DNA from: Nitrososphaerales archaeon TH1920
Lineage (GTDB): Archaea > Thermoproteota > Nitrososphaeria > Nitrososphaerales > Nitrososphaeraceae
Direction: 5' to 3'
DNA length: 15,759 nucleotides
NCBI GenBank assembly: GCA_014523495.1
Contig: JAATVM010000216.1
Location: forward strand, 1 to 15,759
Shown here: positions 1 through 7,413 of the stretch, one piece after another
Numbering within the stretch: position 1 is the stretch's first letter
Layout: each line of letters opens with the position of its first letter
Position numbers and translations under genes: made by a program
The notes under the pieces: generated by a model
What the model was told of the DNA's origin: nothing
Seen by the model: only the letters and a program-made list of their open reading frames with translations
Database searches by the model: none

Positions 1-1
1 A

Positions 2-61
2 AAAACTGGAAAGCTACCAATAAACAAATATGGAAACATGGCCAGAAAGATTGATGGATGA
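2..61 (+). other. Possible 3' tip of an off-window gene (very weak)
   Basis: An open frame enters from the left edge and ends at TGA 59-61, giving about 19 residues that are rich in Lys, Asn and Gly. A second frame is also open from the edge to TGA 52-54, so the choice of frame is not secure. There is no family signature. It could be the end of a plus-strand gene converging on the exported protein at 224-946, or simply noncoding. The rest of 62-223 shows no coding pattern, RNA gene or repeat that I can support. Confidence 0.15.
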
Positions 62-223
62 AATATATCCATATATCTGATATTTTAAAATGGCAGTATA
101 TAATTCTGTGGCCTCAAGATCTCCCAAACAGATACTGGTAATTATTACATTAATAGAATTAACTTTGCCACTAAATTATTTTATTTTTCAGCATCGGTAA
201 GATCTATAGCAATAAAACATAAT

Positions 224-946
224 TTATTTTGATGTGTACTGGTCTGAATCTACTATCAACGAATAATCTTTGATCTTGGATGATTGTAGTTTATCATCCA
301 TTACTATTGTAAAACTTGCTGCAGAATTTGATGTTATATTAGCAGGCTCAGCAATTGCGCTTGATAGACCAATTATTTTACCATTATTGTCAAAAAAAGA
401 TGCAATCGCAAGAACATTTGTTGCAGTTTCGTTTCCCATATTTGAAATTCGTCCACTAACATAATAATATCCAAATATATCAGGCCTGGATTTTGACGAT
501 ACTATATTCACGCTATCGGCCTTATGACTTCCGGATTTACTTGTAAAATTTAATGAATAATCAAAAAATTGTTTGGATTTATCTTTATCCAAAAATATTA
601 TTTCAAAAGGGGATACCTGCCCGGTATTTAAGGATCTTGCCGTGACAATTCCACTTCCATTACCTATATTTTGTCCTTTTTTATCATAAAAGTTGGCATA
701 AACTGCAATACCGTACTGAGGTTCATGTGAAATATTTTTTATTTCACCAAATAGATGAATAAAGCCACCTTCATCAATTATTGTATTTGTTTGTAAAATC
801 TTGAAATTTTCTATTGAGTAGCCTGAATTATTTATTAGTAATAGCAATGCACCAGAAAAAATCAATACTGTTTTTGGTATTGACAGATTACAAAGATATG
901 AAATAAAATATCTTATCATTGGGAAACATCTCAAAAATATTGACAT
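224..946 (-). CDS. Membrane-anchored/exported protein with two FxLYD-like beta domains
   Basis: A 240-residue protein of unknown function. A hydrophobic stretch at about residues 24-41 (VLIFSGALLLLI core) looks like a signal peptide or N-terminal anchor, so the rest is probably outside the membrane. The mature part contains two homologous beta-rich repeats, at about residues 60-130 and 158-228. Each runs: short strand with G-x-I-x-N, then a strand ending in FYD or FFD followed by NNGK or KKGQ, then a small/polar stretch, an F-E/T-I strand, and a closing DYSL strand. This matches the FxLYD-type domain, common in archaeal and bacterial cell-surface proteins and usually of unknown ligand. ATG start at 946; Met10 is an alternative start. 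The 996-1466 gene lies 49 bp upstream on the same strand and also encodes an anchored protein, so the two may be co-transcribed. Family placement is from the repeat pattern only. Confidence 0.75.
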   Translation of the reverse strand: MSIFLRCFPMIRYFISYLCNLSIPKTVLIFSGALLLLINNSGYSIENFKILQTNTIIDEGGFIHLFGEIKNISHEPQYGIAVYANFYDKKGQNIGNGSGIVTARSLNTGQVSPFEIIFLDKDKSKQFFDYSLNFTSKSGSHKADSVNIVSSKSRPDIFGYYYVSGRISNMGNETATNVLAIASFFDNNGKIIGLSSAIAEPANITSNSAASFTIVMDDKLQSSKIKDYSLIVDSDQYTSK

Positions 947-995
947 ATAGACCGAATATATTTTTGTCTCCTAGGAGGTGTATTTCTAAAAAAGA

Positions 996-1466
996 CTAAT
1001 GGTTCTTGGATAGAAAATCAGAATATACCTTTTCATACTGATATGCAAGAGACAAATTATCTGTTGAGAGTTGATCTTCACTTCTATTTCCGGTCATCAA
1101 ATATTTCTTGAAATGTTCATAGCTAGCAGCTTCTGATTCCAACGATCTAATAAATGAACTTTTGATATTTTCATGCCCATTTGGAACATTCAAATTTTTT
1201 GCTTCATTTTCAAGTGCTTCAAACTGAGATAAATATCTGTCAGTGATAGGAACCATTGTCAAATTGTCATGCGTTTTCAAATTCCATTTTCCAACTTCTT
1301 CCTGGTATTTTCTTGTCAGTTCTTGTGATTTTGATACCAAGATGCTTAGTAATTCGCCAAAAATTTGAATATTACTCTTAAAAGGATTAAAAAATATTGC
1401 TAAAGTTATTGTAACAACTATCAAAGCAGATATTATGCTTGCCAAGAATATTTTCTTGTTTTTCAA
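996..1466 (-). CDS. Hypothetical membrane-anchored helical protein
   Basis: I do not recognise this 156-residue protein. Residues 5-27 form one clear transmembrane segment after a short Lys-rich N-terminus (KNKK), which predicts N-in topology with the rest outside. The remainder is charged, probably mostly alpha-helical, with Glu/Lys-rich heptad-like stretches at about residues 40-65 and 80-125 and no Cys. The start codon is TTG at 1466, immediately after an in-frame TAA, so no upstream start is possible. The next ATG-type Met is well inside the protein and would remove the anchor. It lies 49 bp upstream of the FxLYD protein on the same strand. It could be an extracytoplasmic sensor or a cell-envelope component. 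No function can be assigned. Confidence 0.7.
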   Translation of the reverse strand: MKNKKIFLASIISALIVVTITLAIFFNPFKSNIQIFGELLSILVSKSQELTRKYQEEVGKWNLKTHDNLTMVPITDRYLSQFEALENEAKNLNVPNGHENIKSSFIRSLESEAASYEHFKKYLMTGNRSEDQLSTDNLSLAYQYEKVYSDFLSKNH

Positions 1467-1601
1467 TTATGATTTACTCAATGTTTTGAATAATTTGTCA
1501 AATAATAGTTTAACAAATCATCAAGTGACCACCCTGAGGAAAATAAAAAATAATTTAATAAATGCGGAGTTAGGTTTGAAAATTCGTCTTTCCAAATATT
1601 T

Positions 1602-3008
1602 TCACTTTTTATCAAATTCAATATTTTCCTTTTTTTTCCACGAAGTATACCTATTATGGTCAGTTAGCTCAACGTCATATAATTCAAAGATTTTGTGTCT
1701 CAAGTCATCTGCATGTTGAAATTTTTTCTCAGTCCTAAGCTTATTTCTCAAGTCAATCATTTTTTCAATTTCTATTTTCGAATCATTATCAATCTCTACT
1801 ATCTTCAAACCCATCATATTCATCATGGTATTTACCAGAGGTAACGCTCTAGTTGACATTGCGATTGTTAATTTTTCAGATGAGCTTAAATTGTTAATAT
1901 ATGAAATTAGTTTCATAAAAGAAGTTAATGCTGACGAAGTATTGAGATTATTATCTAAAGACGACATAAAATCATTCAAGTAATTATTACATTTTGTTTC
2001 AAATTCGTCAATATCTCTAGACACATTTCTTGTTGTTCTGAGTTCGTAGATACAGTGCTCGATCTGTCTCCACTTCTGCAATGATTCATACAAAATTTCA
2101 TCATTGTAGTCCATTGGTTTTGAATATTGAGAGGAGATGAGGTATAGTCTAAGGGTATTAGCTCCCCATTTTTTAAGAGCATTTTTGAGTAGAATCATAT
2201 TTCTGAGAGATTTTGACATTTTTTCAGTGTTAATTGTAATCATACCCACATGCATCCATAGATCTGCAAGTTTTCTTTCGTTGAATGATTCAGATTGTGC
2301 AATTTCATTCTCGTGGTGTGGAAATATGAGATCAGTACCACCACCGTGAATTTCTATTTCATTGCCAAGGAACTTCGATACCATAACAGAACATTCAATA
2401 TGCCAACCTGGTCTTCCTTTTCCCCAAGGACTATCCCATGAGGGAGTCTCAGAGGAAAATTTCCACAGCGCAAAATCTAATGGATCTTCTTTCAAGGAAT
2501 CAATTTCAATTCTTGAACCTTCTTCAAGTTCATTGATTTGTTTCTTTGATAGTTTACCATAATTTGGAAATGCTCGCACTCTAAAATATATCCCGTTTAA
2601 AGTAGTATAAGTATAATTTTTTTCTTTCAATATTTTAATGGCTCCTATCATCTCGGTAATGTGTTCAGCAGCTTTAGGATAAAAATCGGCCCTCAGGACA
2701 TTTAGTTTGGTAAAATCTTCAAAATAATTGGAGATATATTTGGAAGAAATTTCTTCAGGTGTCTTTCCTTCCAACTTTGCTCTATTTATTATTTTATCAT
2801 CAACATCCGTAAAATTTTGTACATATGTTAAATCATAACCTTTGTAGATTAAATATCGTCGCAGAACATCAAAAATTACTATTGTTCTTGCATGTCCTAT
2901 ATGACAATCATCATATACGGTGATACCACAAACATAGATTCTAATCTTATTATCTTTTTTTGGTCTAATCTCTTCAAGAGTATCAGAAAGTCTGTTATAT
3001 ATTTTCAA
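1602..3008 (-). CDS. cysS: Cysteinyl-tRNA synthetase
   Basis: Class I aminoacyl-tRNA synthetase that activates cysteine with ATP and charges tRNA-Cys in the cytoplasm. The 468 residues match the usual family length. The N-terminus MKIYNRLSDT is the classic CysRS start. The expected catalytic zinc ligands are visible: Cys27 (in VCGITVYDD), Cys206 (HIECSVM), and His231 with Glu235 (PHHENE). The ATP-binding signatures are HIGH at 36-39 and KMSKS at 263-267. The C-terminal alpha-helical anticodon-binding region ends with RHKIFELYDVELTD, as in other CysRS. The start is TTG at 3008, supported by the family N-terminus; a modest AT-rich box (TTATTTT, about 3031-3037) sits at the right distance for a leaderless message. 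It lies 42 bp downstream of the Rieske gene on the same strand. Confidence 0.97.
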   Translation of the reverse strand: MKIYNRLSDTLEEIRPKKDNKIRIYVCGITVYDDCHIGHARTIVIFDVLRRYLIYKGYDLTYVQNFTDVDDKIINRAKLEGKTPEEISSKYISNYFEDFTKLNVLRADFYPKAAEHITEMIGAIKILKEKNYTYTTLNGIYFRVRAFPNYGKLSKKQINELEEGSRIEIDSLKEDPLDFALWKFSSETPSWDSPWGKGRPGWHIECSVMVSKFLGNEIEIHGGGTDLIFPHHENEIAQSESFNERKLADLWMHVGMITINTEKMSKSLRNMILLKNALKKWGANTLRLYLISSQYSKPMDYNDEILYESLQKWRQIEHCIYELRTTRNVSRDIDEFETKCNNYLNDFMSSLDNNLNTSSALTSFMKLISYINNLSSSEKLTIAMSTRALPLVNTMMNMMGLKIVEIDNDSKIEIEKMIDLRNKLRTEKKFQHADDLRHKIFELYDVELTDHNRYTSWKKKENIEFDKK

Positions 3009-3050
3009 ATTTGAACTAAAACAATTTATGAAAATAAGGTGATAATTAAT

Positions 3051-3356
3051 TCAAACATCTATGTAGATATCTCTTCCCTTTAAATCAATTTTATACGTTT
3101 TTAATTTTACTCCCTCAAGATAATCCAATAGTTCGCCTGTACGTACATTATAGTGCCATGAATGCAACGGGCATTCTACCACTTCTCCATCCACTTTACC
3201 AGGCGCTAGTGAACCATCTTGATGTCTGCACAATGCTTCTATTGCAAAAAATTTACCTTTTGTCCGGAAAATGGCGATTCTATTCCCACTTAAATTTACT
3301 TCCTTTCCCGTTTTTTTGTCGAACTCTTCAATACCTGCAGCACGCATCCAAGTCAT
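3051..3356 (-). CDS. Soluble Rieske [2Fe-2S] ferredoxin-like protein
   Basis: A small single-domain Rieske protein of 101 residues from the chosen start. The cluster motif is complete: Cys43-x-His45, then 16 residues, then Cys62-x-x-His65 (CRH...CPLH), followed by the usual SWHYNVRTGE strand. It lacks a membrane anchor or catalytic domain, so it is a cytoplasmic electron carrier of the NirD/ferredoxin-component type. The partner cannot be read from the context. The frame is open back to a Met at 3416, but I prefer ATG 3356: the encoded MTWMRAAGI resembles Rieske N-termini, and a good TATA box (TTTATAA on the minus strand, 3382-3388) lies about 29 bp before it, inside the longer frame. It is followed by cysS after 42 bp. 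Confidence 0.9.
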   Translation of the reverse strand: MTWMRAAGIEEFDKKTGKEVNLSGNRIAIFRTKGKFFAIEALCRHQDGSLAPGKVDGEVVECPLHSWHYNVRTGELLDYLEGVKLKTYKIDLKGRDIYIDV

Positions 3357-3381
3357 AACTATTTTTTTAAGTTTTAATCTC

Positions 3382-3388
3382 TTATAAA
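3382..3388 (-). promoter_or_regulatory. TATA box for the Rieske gene
   Basis: Minus-strand TTTATAA centred about 29 bp upstream of ATG 3356. This spacing places transcription initiation at or next to the start codon, so the mRNA is probably leaderless. It decides against the longer reading frame that begins at 3416. Confidence 0.55.
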
Positions 3389-3417
3389 ATATTATGCATG
3401 AACTACTAGAAAGCAAT

Positions 3418-3495
3418 TCAAAATCTTTCTTGTATTTTCAGCATTATTTTCGGTTCATCTTGAACTACATCATCGCCAAATTCGTTATTAACCAT
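3418..3495 (-). CDS. Possible 25-residue acidic microprotein
   Basis: A short ATG-initiated frame (MVNNEFGDDVVQDEP..., ending QERF then TGA) between the S-adenosylhomocysteinase and Rieske genes, all on the minus strand. An AT-rich TATA-like stretch (TTTATT/TTATTAAT, about 3511-3527) lies about 20-30 bp before its ATG. The product is acidic at the N-terminus, with a short amphipathic C-terminus and no recognised motif. At this length chance is a real alternative. Only conservation in relatives would support it. Confidence 0.22.
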   Translation of the reverse strand: MVNNEFGDDVVQDEPKIMLKIQERF

Positions 3496-3563
3496 AAAAT
3501 TATCACCATAATTAATAAAAATAAATTTTAGCTGAATATAGGAGTGTTCCATCTAATATTGTA

Positions 3564-4802
3564 TCAGTATGATTTTGCATATTTTTTTTGTATTACTGTC
3601 AGTTTATCAATGCTTATTCCAAGATGCTTTAGGGATAATTTTGCTACATTAGAGTCTATATTTTCGGGGACAGAGTAAACTTTCTTTTGCATTCTTTTAT
3701 AATTTCTAAAAATATGCATTATAGAGAGCAGTTGATTTGCGAATGACATTGCCATTACTTCAGGAGGATTGCCCTCAGCCCCTACTAAATTAACAACTCT
3801 GCCGCTTGACAGAAGCAAAATTTTTCTGCCATAAATGTGAAAACAGTCCAAATATGGTCTAATTGAATATCTCTTTTTTGAATTTAAAAATAACTTTTCA
3901 ACCTCTATTTCATTGTCAAAATGGCCTGCATTTGCAAGTATTACCCCGTTCTTCATTTTTTTAAAATGTTCGTTTCTAACTACATTTTTTTGTCCAGTAC
4001 ATGTGATAAAAATATCTGCCTTATCCACCACCTGATTTATTTTTTTTACCTGATAACCATCCATATATGCTTCAAGGGCTCTTATAGGATCAACCTCAAG
4101 AACAGTAACAATAGCTCCCATGCCCCTTGCTCTAGAGGCTACTCCTTTTCCAACATATCCATATCCGCATACAACTATTTGTTTACCCGCGATAAGAATA
4201 TTTGTCAATTTAATGATACCGCTTATTGTACTTTGTCCTGTTCCGTATCGATTATCAAATAGATGTTTTGTGCGAGCCTCATTCACACCAATAACAGGAT
4301 ACAACAGCTTTCCGCTTTCTTCTAATGCTTTTAATCTTGTAATTCCCGATGTAGTTTCCTCAGTTCCACCCAATATATAATGGACACCCTTATTATGTGC
4401 CATCATGTGAAGATTTGATCCATCATCGGTGAGTACTTGAGGAGACGTTTCTAAAACTTTATTTAGATTATCCAAATACTCACTATCAGTTTCATTTTTC
4501 CAAGCATAAACTTTGACTCCTTTTGATGAAAGGAAAGCAGCTATATCTTCTTGAACAGATAACGGATTTGCTGAACACAGAGCAACTTTCGATCCTAATT
4601 TTATTGCTGCTATTATAAGAACAGAAGTTTCCTTTGTAACATGTAGTGAGAGACCTAACCTCAGTCCTTCTAATGGTTTGCGTGTAAGATTTTCAGAAAC
4701 TATTGTATTCATTATACCCATATGAGAGTACGCCCATTCCCATGACTTTTTTCCATTGTCAATTAATTCGATATTATTCATCTGGCTATTACACTGAATC
4801 AT
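3564..4802 (-). CDS. ahcY: S-adenosylhomocysteinase
   Basis: Reversibly hydrolyses S-adenosylhomocysteine to adenosine and homocysteine, clearing the by-product of methyltransferases; cytoplasmic and NAD-dependent. The 412 residues fit the shorter archaeal form without the KPDHYRY tail. Visible signatures are LSLHVTKET with His54, the DDG at 126-128, GGTEETTSG with Glu148/Glu149, TKHLFDNRYGTGQ with Lys179, Asp183 and Asn184, the NAD-binding loop GYGYVGKG at 213-220, and NAGHFDNE with His294. One departure: the usual GHPS near the base/NAD pocket (human His353 region) reads GNPP here, with Asn345. The ATG at 4802 faces the metG start across 87 bp, so the two share a divergent promoter region. 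Linkage of methionine charging and the methyl cycle is suggestive only. Confidence 0.96.
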   Translation of the reverse strand: MIQCNSQMNNIELIDNGKKSWEWAYSHMGIMNTIVSENLTRKPLEGLRLGLSLHVTKETSVLIIAAIKLGSKVALCSANPLSVQEDIAAFLSSKGVKVYAWKNETDSEYLDNLNKVLETSPQVLTDDGSNLHMMAHNKGVHYILGGTEETTSGITRLKALEESGKLLYPVIGVNEARTKHLFDNRYGTGQSTISGIIKLTNILIAGKQIVVCGYGYVGKGVASRARGMGAIVTVLEVDPIRALEAYMDGYQVKKINQVVDKADIFITCTGQKNVVRNEHFKKMKNGVILANAGHFDNEIEVEKLFLNSKKRYSIRPYLDCFHIYGRKILLLSSGRVVNLVGAEGNPPEVMAMSFANQLLSIMHIFRNYKRMQKKVYSVPENIDSNVAKLSLKHLGISIDKLTVIQKKYAKSY

Positions 4803-4889
4803 TATGATATAACTAATTACTGATCAAAATATCTATAATCAAATAAATTTGTAGAATTGGATACCAACTACACATGATGTCCTAGAATA
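4803..4889. promoter_or_regulatory. Divergent promoter region, ahcY / metG
   Basis: An 87 bp AT-rich spacer between head-to-head genes. A weak TATA-like ATATTTT (minus strand, about 4826-4832) lies about 27 bp before the ahcY ATG. An AAATAAATTT tract (4841-4850) could serve metG with a short leader. I see no clear operator palindrome. Confidence 0.4.
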
Positions 4890-6608
4890 ATGATTTTTTC
4901 AGATAGTTTTAATTCCTCTTTTCTTATCACTGTTTCTGCTGTGCAAAATTCCAATAAAGACGGTGTAATCATAACTAGTGCTTTACCATATGCCAACGGA
5001 GAGATACATCTTGGTCACATTTCTTCGACATATCTGCCGGCTGACATATTTCGTAGATTTCTAAAACTAAATGCAGTACAAGTCTATCACCTATGTGCAT
5101 CAGATGATTTTGGTACACCAGTACTTATTGAAACTGAAAAAAAGAAGATGAAACCAGAGCTCTATGTTAAATATTGGCATGATAAAGACCTTGAGGATTT
5201 TAACTCGGTTGGAATAGTTTTTGATTCTTTTTCACAAACCAGCTCAGACACGAATAGAGGTTTTGTACAGTACGTCTTTAACGTTCTAAAAAAAAGGGAG
5301 CTTGTCTATGAAAAGGAAGTTGTACAATATTATTGTGAAAAAGACTCTAAATTTCTACCTGACCGTTATGTAGTTGGGAAATGTCCTTATTGTAATGCAA
5401 TGGATCAATATTCAGACCTGTGTGAAAAATGTGGTAGAATCCCAGAGAAGATATTAGATCCAAAGTGCGCTATTTGTGGAATATCACCAATCAAAAAAAA
5501 CAGTAATCATTATTTTTTCAAGCTCTCCAATTTTGAAGATATTCTTGAAAAATGGTTAAAGGAAAACGAATTACTTCAACAAGATGTCAAGAAATATGTA
5601 CTTAACTGGATTGTCGAAGGACTTCAGGATTGGGATATAACAAGGGATATTTCTTGGGGAGTGCCTATTCCTATTTCAAGTAATGAAAAAAAAGATAAAG
5701 TGTTCTATGGGTGGTTTGATAATCATTTATGTTATATTTCCTCGTTTATAGAACTATTAGGTGATACCAACAGAGCAAGAGAAAAATGGAATAATTCTAA
5801 AATATATCATTTTATTGGAAAAGACATTGTTTACCATCACTATCTTTTTTTACCAGCAATTAGAATCGGTATAAATAAAGAATATAAATTGCCTGATTTT
5901 ATCCCAACGCGTGGACACCTTATGCTTCAAAATAATAAAATCTCAAAGAGCAGGAATTGGTATATTGGGTTGAGGGAATTTGTAGATTTATTTCAACCTG
6001 ATTATTTACGATTTTACATAGCATCAATTTGCAGTTACTCCCAAGATGATATCAATTTTGATTGGAATGATTTTGAAAAAAAAATAAACAATGAATTGAT
6101 AGCTAATATTGGCAACTTTATAAATAGAACTTTAACTTTTATTAAAAAATATTTTGGCAATATAATACCGAATCCGAAAGAATATGATAACACAGATAGA
6201 AACTCTTTGGAGGAAATAGAAAGGATTGGTAATATTGTGGGCGGCTCTATTTTAAGTAACGAAATTGATAGGGCATTAAAAAATATTCTATATTTTTCCT
6301 CAACTTTTAATCAATACTTTCAGAAAAAAGAGCCCTGGAAGAATCCTGAAGAATCAGGTTCAGCACTTTTTATTTCAATAAACGCAGTACGATCCATATC
6401 TATTTTACTTGAACCTTTCATACCGTTTTCAGTAGAAAAAGTTTGGAAACAGTTAGGCTTAGAAGGTAACATTCACGATCAGAATTGGAAAACAATTGGA
6501 ACAATTTCGTTGAGCCCCGGTCATAAATTAGGTGATATTGAACCAATCTTCAAAAAAGTGGATACAGATAAAATAAAAGAACAGGTAAGTAAATTAAATA
6601 TTAGATAA
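4890..6608 (+). CDS. metG: Methionyl-tRNA synthetase
   Basis: Class I synthetase that charges tRNA-Met, including the initiator tRNA. The signature ITSALPYANG is followed by HLGH (residues 40-43), and the second ATP motif is KISKS (350-354). The connective domain carries Cys149, Cys165/168, Cys178/181 and Cys193/196, the multi-knuckle zinc arrangement of archaeal MetRS. No C-terminal tRNA-binding EMAP-like domain is fused, so it stops after the anticodon-binding helices; 572 residues is normal for that form. The start is uncertain. The ATG at 4890 gives about 26 residues before VIITSALPYANG, longer than usual. A GTG at 4941, about 30 bp after TTTTAATT (4907-4914), would give a family-typical N-terminus and a leaderless mRNA. 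It is followed after 2 bp by the NMN adenylyltransferase gene. Confidence 0.96.
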   Translation: MIFSDSFNSSFLITVSAVQNSNKDGVIITSALPYANGEIHLGHISSTYLPADIFRRFLKLNAVQVYHLCASDDFGTPVLIETEKKKMKPELYVKYWHDKDLEDFNSVGIVFDSFSQTSSDTNRGFVQYVFNVLKKRELVYEKEVVQYYCEKDSKFLPDRYVVGKCPYCNAMDQYSDLCEKCGRIPEKILDPKCAICGISPIKKNSNHYFFKLSNFEDILEKWLKENELLQQDVKKYVLNWIVEGLQDWDITRDISWGVPIPISSNEKKDKVFYGWFDNHLCYISSFIELLGDTNRAREKWNNSKIYHFIGKDIVYHHYLFLPAIRIGINKEYKLPDFIPTRGHLMLQNNKISKSRNWYIGLREFVDLFQPDYLRFYIASICSYSQDDINFDWNDFEKKINNELIANIGNFINRTLTFIKKYFGNIIPNPKEYDNTDRNSLEEIERIGNIVGGSILSNEIDRALKNILYFSSTFNQYFQKKEPWKNPEESGSALFISINAVRSISILLEPFIPFSVEKVWKQLGLEGNIHDQNWKTIGTISLSPGHKLGDIEPIFKKVDTDKIKEQVSKLNIR

Positions 6609-6610
6609 AA

Positions 6611-7177
6611 TTGGTCAAATCTGGATTAATGATAGGAAGATTTCAACCATTTCACAATGGTCATTTGAAACTTGCCCATCAAATATTAGATGACTGCGAA
6701 GTGTTGATAATAGCAATAGGAAGTTCTCAGTTTAACTATACATTTTCAAATCCATTTACTGCAGGAGAGCGAGTTCACTTCATTCATGATTCTTTGGCGC
6801 AAGATAATATTGATCTTAAAAGAGTATACATTATCCCGATTCTAAATTTAGAAAATAATTCAATTTGGGTTCAGTATCTGAAATCCATGTTACCTAAATT
6901 TGATGCCATTTACACTGGTAACAAATTCGTTGTAGAGCTTTTTTCTCATAGTTCTGAAATTTTTGATGTGCGTACCCCTAAATTTTACGATAAAAATAAT
7001 TGTAATGGCACTAACATTAGGATGAATATTGTGATGAACAAGGAGTGGAAAGATTTTGTACCAAATGCCGTACATCGCATAATTTCGGAAATCGATGGAA
7101 TTCGCAGAATTAAAGTTTTGTTTGAAAGTCAGAGAAATGGATCTGGAGAGATTAAACACTATCCTGATATAAAATGA
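6611..7177 (+). CDS. Nicotinamide-nucleotide adenylyltransferase (archaeal NadM type)
   Basis: Transfers AMP from ATP to NMN to make NAD+, the last step of NAD synthesis. The 188-residue protein has the nucleotidyltransferase signature GRFQPFHNGH (residues 9-18, the (H/T)xGH motif) and a C-terminal GTNIR (133-137) in place of the usual SGT-x-IR. This combination is typical of archaeal NadM-like enzymes; a phosphopantetheine adenylyltransferase is less likely given GRFQPFHNGH and the length. The start is TTG at 6611, only 2 bp after the metG stop, so it is probably translated from the same message. An internal ATG at 6629 is a possible alternative and still keeps the GRFQPFH motif. Confidence 0.9.
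   Translation: MVKSGLMIGRFQPFHNGHLKLAHQILDDCEVLIIAIGSSQFNYTFSNPFTAGERVHFIHDSLAQDNIDLKRVYIIPILNLENNSIWVQYLKSMLPKFDAIYTGNKFVVELFSHSSEIFDVRTPKFYDKNNCNGTNIRMNIVMNKEWKDFVPNAVHRIISEIDGIRRIKVLFESQRNGSGEIKHYPDIK
7167..7174 (+). promoter_or_regulatory. TATA-like box before the zinc-ribbon gene
   Basis: ATATAAAA overlaps the 3' end of the NMN adenylyltransferase gene and would start a transcript near 7196-7200, about 12-16 bp before ATG 7212. It may give the small gene its own promoter. This is a sequence match only. Confidence 0.35.
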
Positions 7178-7211
7178 TTAACCGAACGGAGAAAATATTC
7201 TGATATATTCA

Positions 7212-7340
7212 ATGACAAAACCAGTGAGAACCTGTCCAGTATGCAAGAACTGTGGCGGAAAAAAATTTTCAGTGATATCTAATAAACCGAGTGTCTTAAT
7301 CTTAGAATGCAAGAAATGTTTGGTTAGAATGGAGATTTGA
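7212..7340 (+). CDS. Small zinc-ribbon-like protein, 42 aa
   Basis: A short ATG-initiated gene of 42 residues ending at TGA 7338-7340. It encodes MTKPVRTCPVCKNCGG, a short beta-like middle, and LECKKCLVRMEI. Cys8, Cys11 and Cys14 plus Cys33 and Cys36 form CxxC...CxxC pairs, which is the layout of a rubredoxin-like zinc ribbon, with one extra Cys. An in-frame TAA at 7179 prevents extension upstream past 7182. It sits in the 236 bp between the NMN adenylyltransferase and ilvC genes, all on the plus strand. Such mini zinc ribbons are frequent in archaea and are usually nucleic-acid or protein-binding, but no function can be assigned from this sequence. The gene is short enough that automatic annotation could miss it. 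Confidence 0.72.
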   Translation: MTKPVRTCPVCKNCGGKKFSVISNKPSVLILECKKCLVRMEI

Positions 7341-7367
7341 CCCTACACCAATAAGTATACGCAAGTT

Positions 7368-7383
7368 CTATCGAATTTGATAG
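7368..7383. promoter_or_regulatory. Near-palindrome abutting the ilvC TATA box (possible operator)
   Basis: CTATCGAATTTGATAG pairs at 7 of 8 positions of a 16 bp dyad (CTATC-N6-GATAG). It ends one base before the TATA box of ilvC, where archaeal Lrp/AsnC-type or other regulators often bind. The regulatory role is inference from position. Confidence 0.4.
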
Positions 7384-7384
7384 C

Positions 7385-7392
7385 ATATATAT
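7385..7392 (+). promoter_or_regulatory. TATA box of ilvC
   Basis: ATATATAT centred about 26 bp upstream of ATG 7414, giving a predicted leaderless transcript. There is no Shine-Dalgarno sequence before the ATG, which agrees. Confidence 0.55.
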
Positions 7393-7413
7393 CGATATAG
7401 AATATGAGTAAGT

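Noticed and set aside
1467..1625. A 44-52 residue frame on the minus strand overlapping the end of cysS and offset from it, adjoining a run of eight A, which could suggest a programmed frameshift extension of CysRS.
   Set aside because: CysRS already ends at its normal C-terminus. The extension is AT-driven, with no motif, and an A-run alone is common in this DNA.
3357..3416. Longer start for the Rieske protein (20 extra residues, MLSSSSCIIFYKRLKLKKIV).
   Set aside because: The extension covers a good TATA box placed for ATG 3356 and does not resemble a signal peptide or the family N-terminus.
6890..7159. 89-residue antisense frame within the NMN adenylyltransferase gene.
   Set aside because: It is the complement of a well-supported gene and shows no motif of its own.
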